Source: Kiritimatiellales bacterium
GTDB taxonomy: Bacteria; Verrucomicrobiota; Kiritimatiellia; Kiritimatiellales; Pontiellaceae
Assembly: GCA_021734345.1 (NCBI GenBank)
Contig: JAIPJC010000010.1
Span: forward strand, 1-45,087
Direction of reading: 5' to 3'
Length of the DNA stretch: 45,087 nucleotides
The first letter of the stretch is position 1, and the number at the start of each line of letters is the position of its first letter. Position numbers and translations under genes: made by a program. This document shows, piece by piece, positions 27,572 to 36,900 of this stretch. The notes beneath the pieces were generated by a model. It was not told the DNA's origin. It searched no databases and was given only the letters and a program-made list of their open reading frames with translations.

Positions 27572-30500
27572 CTACTCGTACCGGATCATGATGAACAGGC
27601 GGTCCTGCTCCGGATCCGTCACGGTAATCTCCAGATTGGCCTCTTCATAATCCGGGTTCTCCGGTATCGGCACGGCGGAAACCTCGGTCGCCGCTTCCAG
27701 AACCCAATCAACCAGATTGGTGGACGAATAGACATTGTAGCCGACCCCGGCGGATGCCGCATCTACCAACCGCCGCATCCCGAACCGGACTTGCCCGGCG
27801 GAGACCGGAACCGACAACAGGGTCAGCGGGCGGATATCGGCATCGGCCACGGTGGGATCCGATCCGATCAGCCATTCCAGATAATTGGAGCGGCCATCCC
27901 CGTCCGGATCGCTGTCGTTGGCGGCATCGCTCCCGCTCAGTCCTGCTGCCAGCGCGTAGCCGGAAGCCAGCGACGAACCCAACGGGAAGGTACGGATCGA
28001 CAAGTTGTCGATCTCCGCATGATCGGTTGCGCGGGCACTCAAGCCGATATAGTTTTTCGCGGTATTTTGCCAATTGAAGATACGCGTCATGCTGTTGGGG
28101 TTGGCTGTGTTGATATCCAGCCGGACGCCGTTGAAGTAGACGCTGGCCTCGACGGGCGCACCCGCGGAAAAGCTGCCGAGCGCAAACGCCGCCGTGAGCC
28201 GACCGTTCGTCGCCCCGGCCGAAACGGTGTCCAACAACGTCCCGTTGCTCCACACCTTCACGTTTCCATCCACGTCGAGATCGACGAAAAAGTCCGCCTT
28301 GCCGATTGGGTTGTTCGTGCTGCCCCGGAAGCTTTTCGTTCCGGAAATATCGCTCCCGGCGGCGGCTTCCGTGGCGGTCATCCCCACCCCGAAGCCAGCA
28401 TAGCGATCCATCGGTTGCGAGGTGCCGCTGTTGATTGCGGTGACATCCATTTCAACCACAAAACCGCCCGCATCCAGAATGGACTGGTTGGTGAAGTTGT
28501 TCATGATGCCGCTCTCGGACATGCCCGCGCCAACCGCCATGCGCAACGCCCCGCCGAACACTTGGATGTTGTCGGGGGTCTTGGGGCCCTCGTACCCTTC
28601 GTAGTGGACCGCATTCGGCAGCCATGCGATGGCTCCACTCACACCGTTGGTGGTTGCGTCGATATCGGAAAGGTCGTTGCGGTTGAAGGTATCGAGCAGC
28701 AGGTCGGTGCTCTGCATGCCCGGACCGGAAAGTTTCGGCAGCGACAGCAGCCGCTCGGACGGAACGCCTACGCGTTGCGCCCACGCGTTCCAGGCATTGA
28801 CCATCGCGACGAGACGGTCGGGATGGTCCATGGCGACGTTGTTGAGTTCGGTAGGATCGGTCAGCATGTCGTACAATTCCAGCGTGTCGGCAAAGGACGA
28901 CCAGTCCGTGGTCGTGAAGGTTTTCGTCACTAGCTTCCAGCGTCCGTCGCGCCATGCGCGGGTCGACTCGTGCTCGAAGCCGATCTGCCGGTCGAATTCC
29001 GGTCCGTCGTTGAAGATGGGCACAAGGCTTTCGCCTTCCATCGGCAGCACGACATGTCCGTTGTACTGGGTTGGGAAGGTCGCACCCGTCACATCCACCA
29101 CGGTGCGCATGATGTCGATAAGGTGGCCGGTCTGGTTGGACCAGCGTCCGGGATTGGCAATGCCTTCCGGCCAGTGGACGATCAGCGGCGTGCGGATGCC
29201 GCCTTCATGCGAATAGCGCTTGTAGTAGCGGAACGGCGTGTTGGCCACGTTGGCCCAGCCACCGCCGATATGGATTCCGTCGCCGACAAACGGCTGTCCC
29301 ATGTTGTCCAGATCGGTTCCCGTGAGCGGTGCATGGTTGGCCGTGCCGAAGGCACTGCCGTACAGGCCGCCTTCGGCGTTGCCGCCATTGTCCGAAAGCA
29401 GGAAAATCAGCGTGTTGTCGAAGCGTCCGGTCAATTGCAGGTGTTCGACAATCCGTCCAACCGTCCCGTCGATCTTGTCGATCATCGCCGTGTAGAGCGC
29501 CATCCTGCGGGTCAAATCCGCCTTGCGGTCGGCAGCGAGCGTGTTCCAGGCCGGGACCGCCCAGTATGCCCCGCCGCCGTTGTAGGGCGTGTCGCTCGTC
29601 GGCGCGAGCGAGAAGGTCCCGTCGATCACACCGAGCGACAGCATCCGGTTGTACCGGTTCTGCCGCACGACATCCCACCCCTGGCTGTAGATATCGGAAT
29701 AGGATTGCCCGCCCGGCGGCGTGTATTCCGCCAGCGAAAGCGGAGCCGCGATGGAGAAGTGCGGCGCGTTGAACGGGAGATAGAGAAAGAACGGCGCGGC
29801 ATCGCCTTTGGATTGATGGTGGTTGATGAAATCAAGGCTGTAGTCCGCCAAGGCGTCGGTCTGGTAGAACTCGTACGCATTGGTTCCGTAGACGCGGGTT
29901 GGAATCTCGTTGCTTTCCGAGGTGAACTTGTAGTCGGTGCTGTCCCAATAGTCCGCGCCGGCGCCGGCACCGCTGGGCGTGAAGCCGAACACCTGCCGGA
30001 AGCCGCGAACCCACGGCACCTTGCCCACCGTGGCACCCAGATGCCATTTGCCGGCCATGTAGGTGCGGTAGCCCTCTGCCTTGAGAACCTCCGCAATGGT
30101 GGAGTTGTTGTCCTCGCGCAGAGGCGGGAGCGAATCGCCGGGAACGGTGACGACCTGGTGGGTGTAGTTGCCGGTCAGCAACGCCGCACGGGTCGGGCTG
30201 CAGCGGGCGGTGTTGTGGAAATCGCGGAAGCGCAATCCGCTCGTCGCCAAGGCATCGATGTTCGGCGTGCGGGCCTCGCCGCCGTAGCAGCCGAAATCGG
30301 AATAGCCCATGTCGTCGACCAGCATCACGATGATGTCCGGCCGGGTTTGAACCACCGGAGGAACCGCATCGGCATACTCGGTTCCGATCCGGATTTCATC
30401 CAGCCCGCTCTCGTTCTGCAGGTTGATGAAGAGATTGCTGAAAACCTGGTTCCCGCCAAAATCGAAATCGGTCTTGCTGTAGAACCCGTCCGATCCGGCC

Positions 30501-31183
30501 AGGGCGGAGCCGGTCCATGTTGCGGGAACGACGACGTTGCTGGACAGATTGATAATGTGGTAGCTGATCTCGTCCGCCGCACCGATGTTGTTGACCAACC
30601 GGCCCACCACCAACCGCACGGCCTCCGGATCTTCGGGAACCAGCACCTCGTTGGAATTACCCTTCTGCATTGTATTGGTATCGCCCAGCCAAACTGAAGC
30701 ATTGAAGCTTTGCGCCATGTTGGGCTCGTCTGCGTTTTGCAACAACTGGGGGTTGGCCCCGACCGAAACGAGCGTATCGGGAAAAGCCGTTCCCATCCCA
30801 TTGCCCAGTCCCATGTTGGCGCGCCGGGTTCCCTTGACGATCATGCTGAAGTAGAATGTGTCGCCCTCGGCAAAGTCCACGGGCGATGCCAGCGGACGGG
30901 TAAAGCGGTTGTTGCTTGTGCTTGAATCGTTATGGACATAGCCATCCACCATGGCGCGGCGAAAGCCGTCGACCCCAGCCACCGTCAAACCATAGTTCTG
31001 CCCTCCAGTCAGCAATTCGCTGGTGTTCCCGGGCGAGGTCAATGTGACAAACCGGGCGATGGACGTCCACCCCGGCACGTCGTTGGAGGTATCGCTCGCC
31101 GTCGCGAAATGCTCATCGACCAGCAACACGGCATTCGCAAAACCGACGTGCAGCAACATGGTCAGCAATAACAGCTTTCTCAT
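27572..31183 (-). CDS. Large secreted protein: S1 sulfatase core between two beta-sandwich regions
   Basis: About 1203 residues. A signal peptide (LLLLTMLLHVGFANA) is followed by a ~250-residue lectin/LamG-like sandwich, then the S1 sulfatase (about 280-760). This opens PDIIVMLVDDMGYSDFGCYGG, with CSPTRAALLTGNY (Cys about 328), GKWHLGA and FLLSDNGG. A second LamG-like domain (about 775-1035, starting LLDTFNRNDLSDID) and the Asp-rich linker DSDPDGDGRSNYLEWLIGSDP lead to the C-terminal sandwich. Most S1 sulfatases are 450-600 residues, so the flanks likely bind glycan or cell surface. The ATG at 31183 has AGGAG five bases upstream; the longer open frame (to 31264) would run through the dyad operator. 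First gene of TU C. Confidence 0.9.
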   Translation of the reverse strand: MRKLLLLTMLLHVGFANAVLLVDEHFATASDTSNDVPGWTSIARFVTLTSPGNTSELLTGGQNYGLTVAGVDGFRRAMVDGYVHNDSSTSNNRFTRPLASPVDFAEGDTFYFSMIVKGTRRANMGLGNGMGTAFPDTLVSVGANPQLLQNADEPNMAQSFNASVWLGDTNTMQKGNSNEVLVPEDPEAVRLVVGRLVNNIGAADEISYHIINLSSNVVVPATWTGSALAGSDGFYSKTDFDFGGNQVFSNLFINLQNESGLDEIRIGTEYADAVPPVVQTRPDIIVMLVDDMGYSDFGCYGGEARTPNIDALATSGLRFRDFHNTARCSPTRAALLTGNYTHQVVTVPGDSLPPLREDNNSTIAEVLKAEGYRTYMAGKWHLGATVGKVPWVRGFRQVFGFTPSGAGAGADYWDSTDYKFTSESNEIPTRVYGTNAYEFYQTDALADYSLDFINHHQSKGDAAPFFLYLPFNAPHFSIAAPLSLAEYTPPGGQSYSDIYSQGWDVVRQNRYNRMLSLGVIDGTFSLAPTSDTPYNGGGAYWAVPAWNTLAADRKADLTRRMALYTAMIDKIDGTVGRIVEHLQLTGRFDNTLIFLLSDNGGNAEGGLYGSAFGTANHAPLTGTDLDNMGQPFVGDGIHIGGGWANVANTPFRYYKRYSHEGGIRTPLIVHWPEGIANPGRWSNQTGHLIDIMRTVVDVTGATFPTQYNGHVVLPMEGESLVPIFNDGPEFDRQIGFEHESTRAWRDGRWKLVTKTFTTTDWSSFADTLELYDMLTDPTELNNVAMDHPDRLVAMVNAWNAWAQRVGVPSERLLSLPKLSGPGMQSTDLLLDTFNRNDLSDIDATTNGVSGAIAWLPNAVHYEGYEGPKTPDNIQVFGGALRMAVGAGMSESGIMNNFTNQSILDAGGFVVEMDVTAINSGTSQPMDRYAGFGVGMTATEAAAGSDISGTKSFRGSTNNPIGKADFFVDLDVDGNVKVWSNGTLLDTVSAGATNGRLTAAFALGSFSAGAPVEASVYFNGVRLDINTANPNSMTRIFNWQNTAKNYIGLSARATDHAEIDNLSIRTFPLGSSLASGYALAAGLSGSDAANDSDPDGDGRSNYLEWLIGSDPTVADADIRPLTLLSVPVSAGQVRFGMRRLVDAASAGVGYNVYSSTNLVDWVLEAATEVSAVPIPENPDYEEANLEITVTDPEQDRLFIMIRYE

Positions 31184-31243
31184 CCAGTCTCCTAATACCC
31201 CTATGTGGAGGTATCTTCTACCACAATTCCGGCAGCAATGTCT

Positions 31244-31263
31244 TGTCGCCAAAACTGGCGACA
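31244..31263. promoter_or_regulatory. Perfect 20-bp dyad operator upstream of TU C
   Basis: TGTCGCCA-AAAC-TGGCGACA is a perfect 8-bp inverted repeat with a 4-bp spacer, ending 61 bp before the start codon at 31183 and downstream of the terminator of the preceding gene. A copy with one mismatched arm base lies at 33898-33917. The symmetry and length fit a dimeric helix-turn-helix regulator. The response regulator encoded at 37050 is the only DNA-binding protein in the window, which makes it a candidate but not a proven partner. Confidence 0.75.
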
Positions 31264-31313
31264 CGGCTGGATTCCAATGCGTTCACGCAACCGATGGGAA
31301 CAAATGTGCTTCC

Positions 31314-31346
31314 AAAACATATGAGCCGGGAAACCCGGCCCATATG
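31314..31346 (-). terminator. Intrinsic terminator of TU D
   Basis: In the minus-strand direction the RNA forms a 13-bp stem (arms at 31346-31334 and 31330-31318, one G-U pair, including CATATG and GCCGGG) with a 3-nt loop, then UUUU. It lies about 38 bp past the stop codon at 31384. This separates the single-gene TU D from TU C, whose operator and start follow directly. Confidence 0.85.
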
Positions 31347-31383
31347 CAATCCATCCGAAAACATAATGCACCGCGGCAGAAAC

Positions 31384-33816
31384 TCATAGCGAGTCCGCAA
31401 CGGTTCCGATGATTTCATATTGAATCGGACCGGCCGACCAGGCGCTGATGTCGCTTGTGCCGTTTGGCAGTGTGGCCAGCAGTCCATACGGCGCTCCGCT
31501 GATGCCGGGAATTCTTCCGCCGGTTTCTCCCACAGAGCGGGTCGCGGTTCCGATGTAGCCGGTGAAAAACTGAATCGCGACATCCGTTGAACCGGACGAG
31601 CCGCCATCCACGATGTACGACAGTTGGAAGTCGGTCGAACTGGTTTTATGGTCCAGGGTTTGCCGAATGGTGATGGTTTTCCCAAAGTCGGACGGATCCA
31701 GCACAGCGGACAGGTTCAACGCACCGTCAAGCGAGGTGGAGGTGCATCCGGAAAAGACCAGCATATCGCCCATGAGAGCCAGCGAAATCCCGTCGCTGCC
31801 CCCGAATTTCCATAACATCTGTGCCTTGTCGGCGGCGAGTGGTTGGGCGGGCAGCTGGGCCCGCACGGTCAGGGTTATATCGCGGTCATTAAGAATCGGT
31901 TGAGTGGCACCAAGGGTCGCCGTAGGGTTCGCGGTTCCTGAAAAATAATTGGTTGGTGCGCCGGTGTAGTCCGCCAACGAATTGATTCCGATCCGATAGA
32001 AGCGGTGCGGAGTCGCATTGGTTTCCGTTACCCGCATCACCACTTGCTCCATTAACGGATCGAAGGTGAAAGCAGGATATCCTGCGACCATTCCGGGCAC
32101 GGTTGTCCAACTGTTGGATGACAGTGCCGAGCAGGCTTCAACTGTAAAGAACTGGTTCCAACCAGCATGGTAGACCGACCGGTCGAAAACCAGATCGGTG
32201 ACTGCATTGGGGCCGTCGGAATAGGATGTTGTTGAAAGAATTTTTATTCCGGGTTCCAGGGTGGCAGCAAGCGGATCCGAGTTTTTCAGCCATTCAGTAA
32301 GGTTGTTATCCCCGTCGTCGTCGGGATCGGCCGCAGGAGTTCGATCCGCCATCCAGACAAAGGGAAAGCGGTTGGCCCATGCATCGTAGGGATGCGCTTC
32401 GTCTGCAACCGGGACTGCGGTGATGTCGGCCGCCAGTTCGGTGGCCACACCCTTGTCGCGTTGCCAACCCATCCAGTCCTGCAACCGTTGCTTCATGTCG
32501 GCGATTTTTCCGATGTATTGCGGATCATCAATGAGGTTGTTCAGTTCGTATGGATCGGCCTGCATATCGTAAAACTGGTAGGGCGGTCGGTTCATTATGC
32601 GGTCGACAATCAACTGGGCGTGTGCACGGTCGGAAGGATCGGCGTTGGTATCGGCGGCCAGAGCTTCCCACGAGGGGAACGGCGGGCCGGTGAATCCTCC
32701 TATGCCGTACGTATTGGTGTTCTGAAGATTCCAGATCAGCTCGTAGCGGGAGTCGCAGACCGAGCGGATCGCGAAGGGGCCGACGGCACCTTCGATCCCG
32801 ACAGTGGTTTGTTCGGCATAGGCATACTGTTTGTGATAATCCCTTTTACCTTCAAGCACCGGGAGAAAACTCAAACCGTCGAACCGTTCCAGCCCGGTCG
32901 GCGGTGAGCCGCCAGCGGCATCAATGAGCGTTGGAAGGATGTCCACCAGTTCGACCACGGCCTCGGTGGAGGTTCCGGGAGCAACGCGACCCGGCCAACG
33001 GATGATGCATCCGGTATGGGCGCCGAGGGTGTAGCAGGTCCACTTCCCGCCGGGAAGCGATGAACCCTGTTCCGTCAGACAGATGAAGATCGTGTTGTCC
33101 GGATCGGAACTGTTGGCCACTGCATTCATCCAGTACCCGACTTCCGAGTCGAACACGTTGACTTCCTTCAGGTATTTGTTGAATTGCGCACGATATGCCG
33201 ACGTGTCCACATAATCCGGTGTTACCGGCAGTGTGGAATTATCAGCAACATAGTCGCCGTGGTTCCATGGCGTATGCGGACTGTGCGACGTAACGATCAG
33301 GCAATAGGGCTGGTTCGGATCTCGGGCCATGAATGCTTCGGCCAACGCCCGGTTTGCTGGATTTTCAGTTGAGTCGTCGACATCATCCCCGAGGAGTTCA
33401 AAAGGAAAGGATTCCACCGGGCCAAAGTGCCGTTTACCCATCAATCCCACGCGATAACCCAGTGCGGAGAGATGGTGAACGATGCTTTTCGTGCCCTCTT
33501 TCACCTCGCTGTGGTTCGGATAGGCGCCGTTCCGCACCGGATAGATGCCGGTATAAAGCTGCTGCCGCAACGGTGCGCACGTGGGCGAGGCATTGTAGCA
33601 ACGGTCGAAGCGCAGCCCCTGCCCAGCCAATGTCTGTATGTTCGGCGTCAGATCGCCCGGCATGTCGCCGGGGGCATGCCCGCCCGGCCGGCCGTAATAG
33701 GGACTGCAATCCCGCCAGTTCATGTCGTCCGCCATGATCAGCAGGATGTTGGGCTGGGTCGCCAAACCATTGCCGGCACACAGCAGCACGATTCCCAGTA
33801 GTATCCTTGCCCTCAT
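31384..33816 (-). CDS. Type I (S1) sulfatase with atypical CAPLR motif and C-terminal sandwich modules
   Basis: About 810 residues. The signal peptide (ARILLGIVLLCAGNGLA) is followed by an S1 sulfatase (about 22-480) opening NILLIMADDMNWRDCSPYYG. The active-site motif is C-A-P-L-R (Cys about 80). It satisfies the minimal CxPxR pattern for formylglycine formation but has Leu where Ser, Thr or Ala is usual. The flanking PNHSEVKEGTKSIVHHLSALGYRVGLMGKRHFG resembles heparan-N-sulfatase-like enzymes and the sulfatase at 24.5-25.9 kb. Beyond it come the Asp-rich linker DPDDDGDNNLTEWLKNSDP, a small sandwich (containing HRFYRIGI) and a ~180-residue LamG-like C-terminus. The ATG at 33816 has AAGGAG five bases upstream. 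It is divergent from the two-component genes and is followed by a terminator. Confidence 0.9.
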   Translation of the reverse strand: MRARILLGIVLLCAGNGLATQPNILLIMADDMNWRDCSPYYGRPGGHAPGDMPGDLTPNIQTLAGQGLRFDRCYNASPTCAPLRQQLYTGIYPVRNGAYPNHSEVKEGTKSIVHHLSALGYRVGLMGKRHFGPVESFPFELLGDDVDDSTENPANRALAEAFMARDPNQPYCLIVTSHSPHTPWNHGDYVADNSTLPVTPDYVDTSAYRAQFNKYLKEVNVFDSEVGYWMNAVANSSDPDNTIFICLTEQGSSLPGGKWTCYTLGAHTGCIIRWPGRVAPGTSTEAVVELVDILPTLIDAAGGSPPTGLERFDGLSFLPVLEGKRDYHKQYAYAEQTTVGIEGAVGPFAIRSVCDSRYELIWNLQNTNTYGIGGFTGPPFPSWEALAADTNADPSDRAHAQLIVDRIMNRPPYQFYDMQADPYELNNLIDDPQYIGKIADMKQRLQDWMGWQRDKGVATELAADITAVPVADEAHPYDAWANRFPFVWMADRTPAADPDDDGDNNLTEWLKNSDPLAATLEPGIKILSTTSYSDGPNAVTDLVFDRSVYHAGWNQFFTVEACSALSSNSWTTVPGMVAGYPAFTFDPLMEQVVMRVTETNATPHRFYRIGINSLADYTGAPTNYFSGTANPTATLGATQPILNDRDITLTVRAQLPAQPLAADKAQMLWKFGGSDGISLALMGDMLVFSGCTSTSLDGALNLSAVLDPSDFGKTITIRQTLDHKTSSTDFQLSYIVDGGSSGSTDVAIQFFTGYIGTATRSVGETGGRIPGISGAPYGLLATLPNGTSDISAWSAGPIQYEIIGTVADSL

Positions 33817-33897
33817 CCGTTCTCCTTCAACGGCCATATCCACAACGCCCGAAAACATGCTTCCACCCGCACTGTACCATTCATCGCGATTTTGGCA

Positions 33898-33917
33898 TGT
33901 CGCCAGAACTGGCTACA
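33898..33917. promoter_or_regulatory. Dyad operator in the divergent region (second copy)
   Basis: TGTCGCCA-GAAC-TGGCTACA matches the perfect dyad at 31244-31263 with one arm mismatch and one spacer change. It lies 82 bp before the minus-strand sulfatase start (33816) and 10 bp before the -35 box of the plus-strand promoter. From there it is centred at about -55 relative to the inferred start of transcription, a position typical of activators. One site could control both directions. Confidence 0.7.
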
Positions 33918-33927
33918 AATCCGGGCT

Positions 33928-33956
33928 TTGATTGTTCTAAGCGATTACGCTATATT
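33928..33956 (+). promoter_or_regulatory. Sigma70-like promoter for the two-component operon
   Basis: TTGATT (33928-33933), a 17-bp spacer and TATATT (33951-33956) match the vegetative promoter at 4/6 and 5/6 positions with ideal spacing. Transcription would start near 33963, 30-70 bp ahead of the possible kinase start codons. The dyad operator abuts it on the upstream side. Confidence 0.6.
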
Positions 33957-33991
33957 TCGCGGTCGGGTCAAGTGCAGGCCGGTTATGTATA

Positions 33992-36900
33992 GTGAAGGCG
34001 GGAGTGGCCATCAAATCGAGGTTTTTACACGTGCAACACGGTTTCCAGCATCGGATCGTCCACGGCTTGCTGGCCGGCCTCCTTTTGGGGACGTTGCCTG
34101 CGACGGGAATGCCCGAAGGAACGGTGGTTCCCGTAAAAAAAACGGGGCGATACATTGTCACCAACTGGCGGGTGAAGGATGGGCTGCCGTTCGACCAGAT
34201 CCGCGATATCGTCCAACGGCGGAATGGATTCATCTGGGTGGCCACGCTCAATGGTGCGGCGCGATTCGACGGGGTCCAATTCCAGATTTTCAATACACGC
34301 ACCTCATCGAATCTCGCGAACAATTCCATCAGCGCCCTATTCGAAGACCGCGAAGAACGTCTCTGGCTCGGCCACGATACCGGCCACCTGACCGTGCGGA
34401 TCGGGCATGCGTTCCAATCGATCACCCTCCCCGACGACTGGCCCAAGGAACCGGTGATCGGGTTTGTCGAAGAATCCAATGGAACGGTCTGGGCCATGAA
34501 CCGCGTCGGGGATCTGCTGCCGCTCGACGGCGAAAAAAGCGGTGCCATGAAACCCCATTGGCGAGCCATGGCATCGGCATCAACCGGGCGGTCTGCCATC
34601 CTGGCCGTTCACGGCGACCGGATCGTCACCTACGCCGGCAACTCCCTGCCCCTGGGCTCGACACTCATGGGCGACTACCGTCTGACCGGCTTTTCCAAGA
34701 CCTTTCCGGGCAGCGGCAACAGCTTGTGGATTTTGACGGCGGGCAGGTTGCGACGGTGGAGCGCAAACAAGTGGGTCGAGGATATCGGGGAGGTTCCGTG
34801 GCAGGACATGGAAGGTACAACCCTGATTGAAAGCAGCCAGGGCGCGATCTTTGCCGGGAGCCAGAAAGAAGGATTATTTGTCTTCGACCGGCAGGGCGGC
34901 GTGGAACGGCTGAACCGCGGAAACGGCATGGAGCACAATGAAATCCTGTGCCTGTACGAAGACCGGGAAGGCACCATCTGGGCAGGCACCGGAGCGGGGC
35001 TTTCGGCCATACGTCCGCGACGCATCAACATGGTCTATACGGCCGATGCGTGGAAGCATCGGTTCCTGCGCTCCGTATCCCCCCGCCTGGCCGGCGGGGT
35101 ATGGGTGGGGACGGACGGGGGCGGCCTCTACAGCGTCAACGGCCAGGAGGTGCTGCATATGGGGCAGGAATCCTCGCCTACATCCGTGCAGACCGTGCTG
35201 GAAGATGATCAGGGAACCGTCTGGCTGAACTCCCAGAAAGGATTTCTTTGCCGGATGGATGATGCCGGACTCCGGGAAATCCCCCCTCCCCAGCCGGATG
35301 CCGTGTCCATCTCCGCGCTGTACCAGGAGAACAATGGTATGCTGTGGGCCGGCGGATTGCATGGACTCTGGCGCTGGAACGGGGTTGCTTGGAACCAGAC
35401 CCTCCCCGATCAAAACCATCTATCGGATATACGCTGCATCACCGGCGACCACGAGGGGGCCGTTTGGTTCGGCATGGCGTCCGGCGGTCTGGGGCGCCTG
35501 TACAACGGGAAGCTGGAGCAGTATGGCAATGCAGACGGATTGCCAAGCGAATATATCCGCGCCTTGTATTTTGATCAGGACGACGATTCCCTGTGGATCG
35601 GCACCTGCGGCGGCGGACTGGCGCTGTGGCGGAAAAGCGGGTTCTCAACCCTTTCGGACGAACAAGGGATGCCGGGGAATGTGATTTCCTTCATCCTGGA
35701 CGACCGGCGGAACCGCCTGTGGATGGTTACCAACCAAGGCCTCGCCGTGGTGGATAAAAACGAACTCAAGCGCGTGGTCGACGGGGAGTTGCCGTACGTC
35801 AGCCCCCTGCTGCTCGATTCAAGCGACGGGCTTTCCATGCCGAATATGAGCGACGGGCTGCAGGCTGGCTGCCGCACGGCGGATGGACTGCTCTACTTCG
35901 CAACCGACGGCGGATTGGTGATGGTCAATCCCGACGACGTGCAGCGGCGCAGCAACCCCATCCAAGTCCTCATGAAAACCCTGCTGGTCAACGACCAGAC
36001 CATCCCGTTGCCGTACAATCAGCCGATCCATCTCCCGCCGGGGGTTCACCGGCTGAACATCCAGTACACGGCACTAAGCTTCATCTCCCCGCACCGGATC
36101 CGGTTCATGTACCGATTGACCGGACACGACACCGACTGGATCGACGCGGATACCCGGCGCATCGCCATGTACCAGCACCTTCCGCCCGGTGCCTACCAAT
36201 TCGAGGTGAAGGCGTGCAACAGCGACGGTGTCTGGAACCAGCAACCGGCATCCCTTGATTTCACGGTCCGTCCGTTTTTCTGGGAAACCTGGTGGTTGAA
36301 AGGCCTCGTCATACTCGCCGGAACCCTGCTCGCCGTCGTCCTTTCGCTGGGCGTGGCTGAACGGATCAACCGACGTAAACTGATCCTTGCCGAGAAACTG
36401 CGGGCAGTCGAACAGGAGCGCACCCGCATTTCCATGGATATCCATGATGAAATCGGCGCCGGGCTGACGCGCATTTCCCTGCTTAGCCACCTGATCGGCA
36501 ATGCGTTCAAATCCCGTGAAGAAAAAGTCCCCTCCCGGCACATCAATGAAATGGAGCAGGTCGCGGCAAAACTCGTCCGGGCGCTGGATGAAATCGTATG
36601 GGTCGTCACGCCCAGAAACGACACGCTGGACAGCCTCTCCGCCTATCTCGCAAAATACGTGGCCAACTACCTGCGCGAAACCGATATCCGCTGCACGCTG
36701 GATATTCCCATCGACCTGCCGGACTGGGCCGTTCCCGGCCCCATTCGCCACAACCTTTTCCTCGCCGTCAAGGAAGCCGTCAACAACATCGTTAAACATG
36801 CGGAAGCCACCGACGCCACGTTTTCAATGGCCGTCGGACGGGATTCTTTCAGCATCATCATCCGGGACAATGGAAAGGGCGTCGGCGACCGCGCCGACGA

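Noticed and set aside
27566-30697. Two long plus-strand open frames (455 and 575 codons)
   Set aside because: Both run antisense to the sulfatase fusion gene and have no plausible domains or start signals.
31184-31264. Longer start for the sulfatase fusion (to 31264)
   Set aside because: It would translate through the dyad operator and place 27 Cys/Arg-rich residues before a good signal peptide; the ATG at 31183 has AGGAG in front.
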